Below are positions 11,670 through 21,796 of a stretch of 64,000 nucleotides of DNA, piece by piece (positions within the stretch are counted from its first letter, which is position 1; the number at the start of each line of letters is the position of its first letter). The position numbers and the translations under genes are program-made. The DNA is from Phaeodactylum tricornutum CCAP 1055/1 (lineage: Eukaryota; Bacillariophyta; Bacillariophyceae; Surirellales; Neidiaceae): the NCBI RefSeq assembly GCF_000150955.2, contig NC_011690.1, forward strand, positions 517,594 through 581,593, in the 5' to 3' direction. The notes beneath the pieces are model-generated. The model saw nothing but the letters and a program-made list of their open reading frames with translations, was not told the origin of the DNA and made no database searches.

Positions 11670-11674
11670 GAGTG

Positions 11675-12133
11675 GAATGGAACCTACATTTTTACCTGTG
11701 TCACAGTTTGGGCGCGCGCATCGGCCGGCGAAATTCGATTGCAATTAAGGTAGGGTCGGTGAAACCGACCCATCCCGGCAGAGGACTGACAGAGGCAGTG
11801 ACAAGGACAAGAAGCGGATTTAAGAGTCGGTCAGTCAGTCGTGTCCCGTATCATGCCAGTTGACTGTGACAGAACCTCCAATAATCATTCGACTCGTTTG
11901 GGACTGCGTACCGTTCCAATTAGGTGTAGCAGTCTCTATTATTAGAGTAGAGCAGTAGTAGTGAGGGTATTCACCGGCACTCTCACAGTCAAACCGTTCC
12001 AGAAGGGTATCGACAACGACGAATTACACGTCCCACGTCCCTTCGTTTCCGGTTGCTGTTAGTGCAACGGCTTTTTATCCTATTCCTAACAGCTAGCTGG
12101 TAGTGTTGTTGTAGTAGGTAACGTCCACGAAGA
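11675..12133. other. Intergenic, 5' flank of the FHA-WDR70 gene
   Basis: Between the transposon and the next start codon. It is rich in short AGTC/GACT-type runs. No gene seen; the promoter of the downstream gene is expected here, so the insertion landed within about 450 bases of that start. Confidence 0.6.
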
Positions 12134-14674
12134 ATGGGTGTTTCTGGAGACCACAACAGTAACAATCTGACTGTGAACAACGCTGCAGCTTCCATACTCG
12201 ACGATGAAGTGGGTGTTCCGGACGACGCGTGTTTCCCCCCATCCGGGACACTCACAGCATCGTTGTGGTCCAATAGTAACAACGACCAACAACACGAGAC
12301 TACCGATCCAGTCGCCGTCATTCGCTTGGACGCTTCGACTTGTTTGCGCCAGCCCGCGCAGAACGGCCGTAGTCTCGTGGTGGGTCGACACGTTTCTGTC
12401 CCAACCTCTGTCGATACCAACAGCAACAGCAAAACAACGACCACTAGACGTAACACTCCCGCCAATTCGCTCGCCGACATTCGCATTCAACACAAGAGCA
12501 TGAGTCGCAAACACGCCGTCTTTTACTACCAGCGATCGATCGCGTCGTCCACCGAGGTCTGCTGGACCTTGCGTCTGAAAGATCTGGGATCCAAGTACGG
12601 GACGACCGTCAACGGACAACGCATCGCTACCGGGAACGACGATGATAACCATAACAACACAATTGTACTGCAACACGGAGATACCATTGTGTTTGGCAAC
12701 GTACGAGAAACGGTCTTTCGCGTGCACTGGAAGCACGACCCGACAATTGCCCCAACGTCCACGTCTACCGCCACCACGGCTACCACGACGATTCCCGTCA
12801 GTGTGGACTCACAGTCAGTCGAGCTCGCCACGAACGATCCGCACCGTCAACCATTACCCGATACAACACCCGACATTCTCGAACGAGCAGGACAGGGATT
12901 GACGGGTCGAGCCAAGAGACAAGCGGAAATTGCCGCCATGATGGCGACTTTAGACCAAACGCCGCATTATCAACAACAACAACAACAACAACCACAGTTG
13001 GAGGAAACGTTACCGGATAGACAAACCGCTATCCATCACCACAACGACAACACTACTGACGATCACTTGTCGATCACTGCCAAAAATAAAAATAACAACA
13101 ACAACAGTTGGAAGCCGCCGTTGCCACTGCCGGTAAGCCAGCGACTCGTGCTCGCTTCGGAAAGCGAACGTCATAATGAAACCACCTGTCTAGCAATGGA
13201 CCCGTCCGGAGCACGCTTCGTTGTTGGAGGGCGGGACACAATGCTCCGGTTTTACGATTTCGGTGGCATGGACCAATCCAAAACTGGTGCCTTTCAATCA
13301 GTTCTCGTCGACGACGGGCACTGGTTGGTCGATGTCTGTTACAGTAACACCGGAGACCGAATATTAGTTGGTACCGGCAGTGTCCAACCCAAAGTACTCA
13401 CCAGGGACGGTGAAGAAATCTTGCAGTTTGTCCGTGGGGATATGTACGTGACGGATCAAGCAAAGACCAAAGGGCACACAGCTGCCGTTACCGGGGTTTC
13501 GTGGCATCCTTTGGAACGGGACCTGGTCTTGACCTCCTCGCTTGACGGTAGCGCCCGCTTGTGGAACCTCAACGGCAAAACGTCATTTTCCATGCTAGTA
13601 TGCGACAAGGTCTTTTTGGTCAAGAATGAACGGGGTCAGCGCACTGCCGTGACGGTGGTATGCTTTCATCCAGGGGGTCGGGAATTTGCCGTCGGCACCG
13701 CGCGTGGAAGCGTACAAATTTGGAATCGCCACCGAGTCGCGGCCCGTCCCGAACGAGCGGTCTATAACGCCCACGGCAAGGGCAACCCGGTCTACGCACT
13801 ATGCTACAATGCTGACGGTTCGCAACTGCTAAGTCGGAGTCCGAGCGATGATACGGCGAAAGCTTGGAACGCTCAGCGCCTTTCACGATCAGCCCAACCA
13901 ACCGCTATCTTCCGGGGATTATCCACCATTCACGACCGTGCCAACGCTGTCTGGAGTCCAGACGGTAATTTTGTGTGTGCCGGTTCGGCGGAGGTACAAA
14001 AGATTGATGGGAAGCGTCGCGAAGTCGGGGCGTTACACTGGTACCAATTAGGTCTGATCAAAAACAAAGATAGCCGCCAGAGTATGGGTGCCGGTACCAC
14101 ATCGTCACTACCTCATACCCTTGATCCCGTTCATTCGATTGATATGGTCGACAATGCGGCTCCCGTAGTTGTGAACTGGCACGCTCGCTTAAATCAGATT
14201 GTCGTCGGGTGTTCCGACGGAAGTGTCAGTGTCTTTTACGATCCGACGCTCAGTTCAAAAGGGGCGCTCATGCCAGCTTCCAAGGTCAGTCGAGGAGTGG
14301 ATAGTCTTTCCGAACTGCTCAAGTCCAAGGCACCAACCGGATCCGCTGCTTTTGTGGGCGAAATCGTTACACCATTCGCTTCGTCGGATGGTACCAACAA
14401 GAAGAAACGCAAGTTTGACGAACCAGTGCATACCATGGAACCCGAACGGCCTACATCGGGCAAGCACAAAACAGGCAGCCAGGCCGGCGGAGTTACCAAT
14501 TTTCAACAATTTGTGGCGGACCAGACGCAAGTCAAGGGTAAGGTGATTGCCGGTAGGGATCCTCGAGAAGCTCTACTACAGTACCAAAAAGGAAAAAGCT
14601 ATCTCGGTAAAGAAACTAAAATCTTGGCTGAGAAAACTGCCGAGGAAGAGGAGGAGGAGTCAAAGGCAACTTAA
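12134..14674 (+). CDS. WDR70: FHA domain fused to a WDR70-type WD40 protein
   Basis: 846 aa in one exon. Residues about 60-200 form an FHA domain: VVGRH, the signature SMSRKHAVF and the phosphopeptide loop DLGSKYGTTVNGQ, with a Thr/Asn insert between. A low-complexity link follows (Gln run near 280, Asn run near 310). Residues about 345-720 are WD40 repeats whose wording follows WDR70/GTS1: DPSGARFVVGGRDTMLRFYDF, YSNTGDRILVGTGS, RDGEEILQFVRGDMYVTD, TKGHTAAVTG, WHARLNQIVVGCSDG, VFYDP. The tail is basic, then acidic (KKKRKF, EEEEEES). WDR70 is linked in other eukaryotes to histone H2B ubiquitination and DNA-break handling; FHA domains read phosphothreonine, often in the same setting. A role for this fusion there is inference. 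The end of the gene is duplicated downstream. Confidence 0.88.
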   Translation: MGVSGDHNSNNLTVNNAAASILDDEVGVPDDACFPPSGTLTASLWSNSNNDQQHETTDPVAVIRLDASTCLRQPAQNGRSLVVGRHVSVPTSVDTNSNSKTTTTRRNTPANSLADIRIQHKSMSRKHAVFYYQRSIASSTEVCWTLRLKDLGSKYGTTVNGQRIATGNDDDNHNNTIVLQHGDTIVFGNVRETVFRVHWKHDPTIAPTSTSTATTATTTIPVSVDSQSVELATNDPHRQPLPDTTPDILERAGQGLTGRAKRQAEIAAMMATLDQTPHYQQQQQQQPQLEETLPDRQTAIHHHNDNTTDDHLSITAKNKNNNNNSWKPPLPLPVSQRLVLASESERHNETTCLAMDPSGARFVVGGRDTMLRFYDFGGMDQSKTGAFQSVLVDDGHWLVDVCYSNTGDRILVGTGSVQPKVLTRDGEEILQFVRGDMYVTDQAKTKGHTAAVTGVSWHPLERDLVLTSSLDGSARLWNLNGKTSFSMLVCDKVFLVKNERGQRTAVTVVCFHPGGREFAVGTARGSVQIWNRHRVAARPERAVYNAHGKGNPVYALCYNADGSQLLSRSPSDDTAKAWNAQRLSRSAQPTAIFRGLSTIHDRANAVWSPDGNFVCAGSAEVQKIDGKRREVGALHWYQLGLIKNKDSRQSMGAGTTSSLPHTLDPVHSIDMVDNAAPVVVNWHARLNQIVVGCSDGSVSVFYDPTLSSKGALMPASKVSRGVDSLSELLKSKAPTGSAAFVGEIVTPFASSDGTNKKKRKFDEPVHTMEPERPTSGKHKTGSQAGGVTNFQQFVADQTQVKGKVIAGRDPREALLQYQKGKSYLGKETKILAEKTAEEEEEESKAT

Positions 14675-14855
14675 ACAAATAAGATGACAAAAAGTCTTTA
14701 TTATTAACTGCTTCATTCCTACAACAAAAAAGCTAGCTCGGTAAAGAAACTAAAATCTTGACCGAGAAAACTGCCGAGGAAGAGGAGTCAACGGCAACTG
14801 AAAGAAGTAAGGTGATATAAAGTCTTCATTATTAACTGCTTCATTCCTACAACAA
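14593..14855 (+). repeat. Tandem duplication of the 3' end of the FHA-WDR70 gene
   Basis: Two diverged copies with about 134-base spacing (14593-14726 and 14727-14855). The first holds the last codons, stop and proximal 3' flank of the gene; the second repeats these after the stop, with a few substitutions and small gaps (for example a shorter GAG run and GAAAGAAG where the first has the stop region). Both end in CTTCATTCCTACAACAA. Confidence 0.85.
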
Positions 14856-14937
14856 GTATGAAAGTGCGCTCTACTCTATTGCTCCCAATTGCCTTTGAAA
14901 TTCAATTCTTCACTAGACATAGTGTCTGTTCCAAAGA

Positions 14938-17900
14938 TCAAATTTCGGTGTGCGCAATGCCTTCATGCACACCAGCACCGCCCGCCTCGTGATGGTGGTG
15001 CGCGATATGCACCTCTTGCTGACTATGAGTCTCTACAGTGCTTTGTGAAATGGACTCGACGACTTGAGTTGCTTCCTCCAAAATCGCATCCGAATGAAAA
15101 ACTTCCTGGTCAGACTTGCCTTCGCCTCCACGCAACGCCCAAACGAACGAGAGATCCTCTAGCTGCTGGATCCTTTCATCGTTCATAGACGAAGCACCTG
15201 GCAAAATCTCACCATCTTCCTTCGCCTTTTGGTATAAACGATACTGCGTGCGCTGTGTTCCCACCCAAATCCCCAATTCTGGATTAGGTGGGTAGCGGGA
15301 GGGAACCAAGCAGTGGCCGTGGATGGCTCTGAACTCTCGCAAGTCCTGCAAGCGTTGGGTCCACGATTCGCCGAGACTGTCACGAGAACGAATCGTCCAC
15401 GTGAACCCCAACTCGTTCAACAACTCAATACGATCGTCTGTCAGAGGTGCTGACCGGCGAGGGCGCAGCTCCGGCGGAGTTTGGACAATCTTGTACTGTT
15501 GTCGTTGTGCACTTACCCAAATTCCGAGACGCCGATTCGGCACGTATCGAGCTGGGACGTTACAATGTCCATTCGACTTTTTGTACTCTTTGAGTTCTTC
15601 GTAGTGCTTCTGCCAATCGTCACGCAAAGACCAGATAAATCCTAATTCCTCCAAACGATGTATGCGATCGTCTGTTAGTCTTCCTATAACTGGCTTGCCT
15701 GGAGCTGGAATGTCAAGATCAACAGATTCCTCGGAACCAGGCTCGGCCAACTTTTTCTTCATTTTCTTGTACTGTACCCGTTGGGTATCGACCCAGGTTC
15801 CCAGTTTGGGATCATCTTTGTACCGTTTCGATACCAGACAATCTCCGAAACGATCCTTATACTCTTTGAGACGATTAAACATAGCGTCCCATTGATCGTC
15901 GTAAGAGTTCCGTGTGATACGTCCCTGTTCCGCAGTCTTATCACCTTCACGTGCCGACCAGATGAATCCAATGGCCTCGAGGCGCTTGCGTCGAACGTCC
16001 GTCAATCGGAATGAAAATTCTTCGTCCGTTGCGTGATCTGACAGCACTACTTCTGGTTCCTTCTTTCCCCCCGAAACAAGCTTGCGATATTGAATCCGTT
16101 GAGTGTGTACCCAAGTACCGAGTTTCATGTCTGGAGGGAATCGTTTGGGCACCATGCAATGGCCATTCTCGTCGCGAAATGCGAGCAGGCGCTCGAACAT
16201 TTGGTCCCATTGTTTGTCGTAGTATCGCTTCATCTTGTGCTTGACCTTCCATTCAAATCCAATGGCTTCAAGGCGACGTAGGCGCTCTTCCGTCAAACGA
16301 GGATTTGTGGCGCGAGCCTTGGCGGCGGCCAACGACAACTCGGCATCCGCCTCGTCTGCAAAAGGGGGAGACTCATAAGCTGCTCGCTGCAACTTCGTGT
16401 ACTCGTATCGTTGTGTTTCGACCCACTTGCCAAGCTTTAGATTCTCTTCGTATCGCGAAGGAACCAAACAGTCGCCGTGCATTTCTTTGTATTGCACCAG
16501 CTGTGATGCAAACACACCAATAAAAGATTAGTTCAATTGACTGGTCCACATCCGAACCAGTGTTACATTCCTAGCCACACACATACCTGTCGAAACATTT
16601 CGTCCCAGTGATCATCAATACGTTTATTTCGCAAAGACCAGACAAATCCAATGGCATCCAATCGGTCCTTGCGTTCCCTTGTTAGCCGCTTATGTAACAG
16701 GGGCAATTTTGTGGCGTAGGTCGCATCGTCCATGGCCATATCGGCCGTCTCGGCGGCTTCCACAACCGCTGCTGCGGCAGCTTCGTGCCGAGCCAGTTCG
16801 TCATCCTCTGCCATGGTGGCTGCTAGTTCGGCGGCGTCTTCGGCCGTCGCCCCAACATGCTTAGGCAAGTCCCACTGGTCCGTAATTTTGTGATCCACCG
16901 CGGTCAGCGACAATGCTCCGGGAATGGCAGTCGGCTCTGGAAGAGCCAAATGCGACTTCGGGTCGCCATTCTCGCGGTAGTCGCGATTCCACAGGACGCG
17001 CTGTGTTTCAACCCAAGTGGCTAGCTTGGGGTCGTCTTCGTACTTGCGTGGCACCAAACAGTTCTGAAACAACAAAGAGCGACCATTTTGAGTGAGAGAA
17101 TGTCCACCCGTAACGCACGTTCGCCAAGAAAGGCAGTGACAATCCTGTGCATACGTACCCCGTATTTCTCCTTGTATTGGAGTAGACGTTGAAAAGTTTC
17201 TTCCCACTGCGAATCGTGTAGACGTGTTTTGGCTGCGGTCCGCGACGCCACTTCTTCCGGGGATCCCTTTTTGGGCTTATTCATACTTGTAGTGGTTGTC
17301 ACGACCGATGTATTGTTGGGTGAGGGTATAGTCATTGGTATGGCCGGAGGCGGTTTGAGCTTGCGCGTGTTCTTGGCAGACCACGCAAAGCCAATGGCCT
17401 CGAGTTTTTCCAAGCGTTCCTGATTGAGGCGCTTGTTGGGGGCGACGATTTCGGTACCGCTGTCGTCTATTTGTCGTTGGAGGCGTTTGTGTTGGACACG
17501 TTGTGTTTCGACCCAGGTCCCTCTATAATGTACCAAGAAGGAATAAAAACGTGACGGAAATAAAAAGAGTGTGAGAAAAAATGAGGGTGTTTCACGTGTG
17601 TACACTTACAGTTTAATTCAAATCGAGAAATCAGATTCCCAGTTCCGGCTGGTATAATCACTCACAATTTGGGATCCACGGCGTAGCGTTTAGGCACCAA
17701 GCAATCCTACGGGATCAACAGGAATGGATTGCCAGTGTGAGACAACACTTCGTATACAAGGTAAAGTGTTTAGAACGACATTGTGCTCGCTTTGAGTGTG
17801 TGACGTGACCAATGACATTGTTCGGGGGAAAAGGCGGGTAGTTCGTTCGAAAACCTCGCCGACCTCGCAGAAAAATTAGAATCCCTTCCGGCGTTCGTGA

Positions 17901-18278
17901 ACGTACCCCGTGTTGCGCCTTGTAGGCGACGACGCGTTCGAACATGGCGTCCCACTGCTCGCTGTTGACCTTTTTGGCAGCAGCAGCCTTGAGTCGTTTG
18001 GCGGCGGCTTGTTCCCGCGTTTCTAGTTCGTCATGTGATCGTTTGAGCGAGGCATCGGCGGGATAGGCGAGATGCTCGGCAACGTACGATACCGGAACAT
18101 CGTGATAGGACGAACCGTGCAGACTTTCTGCTGGCGGTGTAAAAAACGAATCGTGGTGTGTTTGTGTTTGCATTTCGTCGTTTACCCCATGCAGCAAGCA
18201 GCCATGATCTTCAAAGGCATTGCTATTGTTGAATCCGACTCGGACGTTGCTTGCCATCTTGTCTGTCTCCTGCGCCAT
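14938..18278 (-). CDS. Protein of seven helicase-associated (HA) domain repeats
   Basis: Five exons: 18278-17907, 17706-17666, 17522-17159, 17063-16587, 16500-14938; 938 aa. Every junction keeps frame with GT-AG borders (donors GTACGT, GTGAGT, GTACGT, GTATGT). Seven repeats follow the pattern W..mF..L..yK..hG.ClVP.ryp.dp.LG.WV.tQR..Y, each ending in a block like RLEAIGFiWS. This is the helicase-associated domain (Pfam HA2/PF03457), found on some helicases and, in diatoms, often as stand-alone arrays. No helicase motif I, II or VI is present here. A role in nucleic-acid binding is inferred from the domain only. The N-terminus is polar; there is no leader peptide, and a KR-rich stretch (KRLKAAAAKK, about residues 92-101) could serve nuclear entry. 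Confidence 0.85.
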
Positions 18279-19019
18279 CTCCCCGCAACAGGCAAGGTGA
18301 AAATGTCAGTCCGTACGGTGTGTGTGTGTGTGTGCGTGTATGAGTGTGTATGTATGTATGTATGAGTGTGTATGTATGTATGTATGTTCGTTCGTGCGCT
18401 CCCGTTACAGTCCCTTTGTCTTTCGGTCGTTGCAAAAGTGTTGCCGCGATAGGTGTAAGTTTGTATGTACGCCTGGTACCGGTATATATGCGTTCGTATC
18501 CTATCACCCGAATAAGTCAACGTCGTCTCAGTATCATAGACTCCTGTAGAAATCTACGTATGGGAAGACTCGTGTACGGTTTGCATGGATATCAATAGAA
18601 ACGACATCGAAAGTGGGAAGTAGCCACGGCCGATTCTACCTACAGTTGCATGTCAGAATTTGTCAGCATTTCGGGTTCCCGTTCCGTCGATTCCGTCGGC
18701 GACGTCGGATGGGCTCTCGTATAGCGGGAGAGGTGTGCCCCATAGTGGGCCACCAGATTCTACTTAGACGAATCCAATGAAATAGGGATTTTCATTGGAC
18801 AAGCAGCATCGTACCCAGTGTTCCTTTGACAACCATTTCCCATAGTAAACCGTATGGCAATGTTGTTGACGTGTCTAAAAACGTCACGAGCAAGGACAGA
18901 CCACACACTTCCTCCACCCAGAAGGATACCGACCGGTTTACATTAGCTATCGCGAATCGAGTTCCAAACGGAGGACAATCGAGCGGAACAATACTAAGTA
19001 GCTACCAAGTTCCTCTATA
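18279..19019. other. Intergenic between two divergent genes, with a TG microsatellite
   Basis: The HA-repeat gene starts leftward from 18278 and the FAD oxidoreductase starts rightward at 19020, so two promoters share this stretch. Apart from the TG/TATG repeat, nothing coding is seen. Confidence 0.6.
18318..18387. repeat. TG and TATG microsatellite
   Basis: A (TG)n run passing into (TATG)n and GAGTGTGTATG units, about 40 bases upstream of the HA-repeat gene start. Open frames reading Tyr/Thr/His or Val/Cys strings through it are artefacts of the repeat. Confidence 0.85.
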
Positions 19020-21350
19020 ATGTGCACCATGAGAAAGCACCAAAAGACTTCCGTAGCTACCAGTCTACTCTTCTCTTTAATCACTGCTAATTATTCTGCT
19101 GCTGGTTATGTGACGCCAAAGTCTGCTTGGCACGCAGGGTTCGGGAGTTGGGGAAGCACTGCGCGAGCTCGAAGGCGGCCCGCGGGTCTCTCCGCGACGA
19201 AGCCGCCGACAACGTCTCCGGGCTCTCGTGACGCTGCGGAAAAAAGTCCCTTGTCGGTGCCATCGTCGAAACGTAAGCGCCCGAACCGTCCACAGCGTTG
19301 TTCCTCCAAGCCCCCTAATCAAAGATTGGATGTCCCGCAAACGTGGAGACTCTTTGGTGTGGAAGTTCATCCGGACGATTTACCCCCCGTCACAATCCGG
19401 AATTGGAATCGACCCAACAGCGAGGCCATCGATCAACTCTTTTTACACGATGCGGTCGTTCGTGCTCTTGAGCAGCGCTTGCGCATCCTTCCCGTAGATG
19501 GGGTACGGAATATCTCGTCGCCGATTGGAGCCGTACGCGTGGTCCGGCGATCGCTCGATGCCCGGCACAAACGACGAACCGACGGAACGGTGGGTCCTCG
19601 GTTCGTCTACGTCTTGGACGTCGATCTCGTCCCCTTGACCAACACCGATGGCGGCAACCCGATTGGTGCCAGTCTGCGTCTCAAACACCAACCGGGTCGG
19701 ATGGAACTCCTGACCGTCCACCCCAACCAACAGCAACAAGCTCCGACCCCAGCTTCCGCGCCGCAGTCGCCCTTCGCGTCCCGACGCGTTATTGTGGTGG
19801 GCGCTGGTCCCGCTGGGCTGTTTTGTGCGCTCGCACTTGCCCGGCAAGGCTTTCGTCCCATACTTCTCGAACGAGGTCAGGCTGTGGAATCCCGAGGCAA
19901 AGACATTGGTGCCCTCATGCACCGTAGAAGCATGAACGGGGAAAGCAACTTTGCCTTTGGAGAAGGCGGTGCCGGAACTTGGAGTGATGGTAAGCTAACG
20001 ACAAGGATAGGACGGAACTCGCAAGCCGTCCGTGACGTATTGGATACTCTCGTTGCCTACGGCGCACCCCAAACGATACTCGTTGAAGGAGCGCCACATT
20101 TGGGCACGGACAATCTGGTACGATTACTACGTAACATGCGCTTGGATTTGCGAGCGCTCGGTGGAAAAGTACGATTCGGAACCAGGATGACCTCGCTTAT
20201 CGTGGAGGACGGAATCGCCGTTGGTGTCGAATATCATCGCAGTCAGCCCGCCATCGAGCGAAACGTTGCTCTCGCCGAACATGATCAACAATTGCCGGAA
20301 CGGGGAAGTATTCGAGGGGATGCGGTAGTTTTGGCCACGGGACATTCCGCTCGGGACGTGTACGAAAATCTGTACGCTCTTGGGGTTCAACTGGAACCCA
20401 AAGGGTTTGCCGTGGGCTTTCGTGTAGAGCATCCCCAGGCTCTCATCAATAAGATTCAGTACGGCAGTGAGTGGGCACCATCGGTTATCACGGGTAAGAG
20501 CACCACGGATGCTGCCAACGCCGAGTTTTTCGCGTCACAACCGAAAAAATTGAACACAACGCATCCTGGTCAATTACCGGTACCGTCTTATCGTCTCGCT
20601 ACGGACCAAGCCTACGACGGCAACCAAACGCGTGGTGTCTATTCATTCTGTATGTGCCCCGGAGGACAAATTGTTCCCGCATCGACCGATCCAGATGAAG
20701 TGTGTGTTAATGGGATGAGCTTCAGTCGTCGGGACTCACTGTGGGCCAATAGTGCCTTGGTCGTTACCGTTGCTCCGGATGATCCCGTACTTGACGAATA
20801 CCGCGCCAGACACGGGGTGCTGTCCGGGATTGCTTTTCAACGCGATATGGAACGCAAGGCCGCGACAATGGGAGGTGGCAACCTGACTGTTCCGGTACAG
20901 CGGCTGACAGACTTTGTGGCCGGGATTCCCTCGACGACTGCACCCTCGTCCTCGTATCGTTTGGGCGTCCGACCGGCGGCATGTCACGAACTCTACCCGG
21001 CCCCTTTGACAACCGCGTTGCGACACGCGGTGATGGAACAATTTGAGAGACAAATGCCGGGGTTTGTCAGTGAAGAAGGACTGTTGCATGCGGTAGAAAC
21101 GCGTACGTCTAGTCCCGTGCGTGTGTCACGCAACGAAACTACGATGCAGGCCGTGGGTATTCGTGGATTGTACCCCGCAGGGGAAGGAGCAGGCTTTGCG
21201 GGGGGCATCGTCTCGGCAGCAGTGGACGGATTGGCCGTGGCGGAAGCTATTTTGGAGGCTTCGTTGTCGGGCAGCGACGCGGTTGCCCCGGAAGATGAGA
21301 ATCGCAAAGAACGGGCCAAGGCTATGAAAACTATTGGAACATACTACTAG
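19020..21350 (+). CDS. FAD-dependent oxidoreductase (COG2509-like), with a leader peptide
   Basis: 776 aa in one exon. The dinucleotide fold is at about residues 258-285 (VIVVGAGPAGLFCALALARQ followed by GF), then ESNFAFGEGGAGTWSDGKLTTRIG, a block typical of the uncharacterised COG2509 FAD dehydrogenase family. The C-terminal FAD contact reads GLYPAGEGAGFAGGIVSAAVDG. Substrate unknown. The N-terminus (SLLFSLITANYSAAGYVTP after a short basic start) looks like a signal peptide; the possible site SAA-GY lacks the F that marks plastid import in diatoms, so the compartment is unsettled. About 230 residues precede the FAD fold and contain the block RRSLDARHKR. ATGs at 19020 and 19029 are both possible starts. 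No intron seen. Confidence 0.88.
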   Translation: MCTMRKHQKTSVATSLLFSLITANYSAAGYVTPKSAWHAGFGSWGSTARARRRPAGLSATKPPTTSPGSRDAAEKSPLSVPSSKRKRPNRPQRCSSKPPNQRLDVPQTWRLFGVEVHPDDLPPVTIRNWNRPNSEAIDQLFLHDAVVRALEQRLRILPVDGVRNISSPIGAVRVVRRSLDARHKRRTDGTVGPRFVYVLDVDLVPLTNTDGGNPIGASLRLKHQPGRMELLTVHPNQQQQAPTPASAPQSPFASRRVIVVGAGPAGLFCALALARQGFRPILLERGQAVESRGKDIGALMHRRSMNGESNFAFGEGGAGTWSDGKLTTRIGRNSQAVRDVLDTLVAYGAPQTILVEGAPHLGTDNLVRLLRNMRLDLRALGGKVRFGTRMTSLIVEDGIAVGVEYHRSQPAIERNVALAEHDQQLPERGSIRGDAVVLATGHSARDVYENLYALGVQLEPKGFAVGFRVEHPQALINKIQYGSEWAPSVITGKSTTDAANAEFFASQPKKLNTTHPGQLPVPSYRLATDQAYDGNQTRGVYSFCMCPGGQIVPASTDPDEVCVNGMSFSRRDSLWANSALVVTVAPDDPVLDEYRARHGVLSGIAFQRDMERKAATMGGGNLTVPVQRLTDFVAGIPSTTAPSSSYRLGVRPAACHELYPAPLTTALRHAVMEQFERQMPGFVSEEGLLHAVETRTSSPVRVSRNETTMQAVGIRGLYPAGEGAGFAGGIVSAAVDGLAVAEAILEASLSGSDAVAPEDENRKERAKAMKTIGTYY

Positions 21351-21796
21351 AGTACCCATATGAATAGTGTATTGTACAGTAAGTATAGAGAGCATTGCTT
21401 GGCCATTGTTAGTGTCTGAGTACCACCGGAATGTTTGTCTGTCGTGACTGTCAGATGAATTTGGCGATGGTTTGCCGGGTGTCATAGTTACGGTATAGGT
21501 TAGTAAAAAAGCGATAACCGGCATTCTAACCCTGGACCCAATAGGTACATAGGTTAGGGGCTCTTTCACGTGATCTTCCACGCGGAGAGATATCGCTCCA
21601 GAGAATCTCTTTCTCCATAATTTGAGTCGAAGAAGTCACGGCCAAGTTGAAGTGGTGAGCGTTTCTCACGCAACTCCTTGATCTCGCACACTCGGGAAGA
21701 CTCACAACACTACGTTGTTGTCCTGAAGCTCTGTGTGTGCTGTGTGTAGCCTTGACCGCTTCTTTCTCTACTGCCTGCTTATACTTGAATACTACC
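21351..21796. other. Intergenic, 5' flank of the GUN4 gene
   Basis: Short stretch with no gene seen. The GUN4 promoter should lie in its right half. Confidence 0.6.

Larger units (their letters stand above)
8859..11674 (+). mobile_element. piggyBac-type DNA transposon, apparently intact
   Basis: A 2.8-kb element with inverted ends around one long intact transposase gene. The 16-base core CTAGTGTCTAGTCTAC (8871-8886) recurs inverted at 11654-11669. Outside it CCACTCTAG (8859-8867) matches the inverted CTAGAGTGG at 11666-11674, so the left end looks like the right end with a 7-base duplication. Just inside lie palindromic boxes of the type GTCCTATATNNAGGAC: 8891-8906 at the left, 11607-11622 and 11631-11646 at the right. 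The usual piggyBac target duplication TTAA is not at either end; CTAG flanks an inner TGTCTAGTCTAC repeat on both sides. The region is more AT-rich than its neighbours. It sits between DCC1 and the FHA-WDR70 gene, in neither reading frame. Confidence 0.85.

Noticed and set aside
18182-18549. Open frames of Tyr/Thr/His or Val/Cys strings
   Set aside because: They are translations of the TG/TATG microsatellite.
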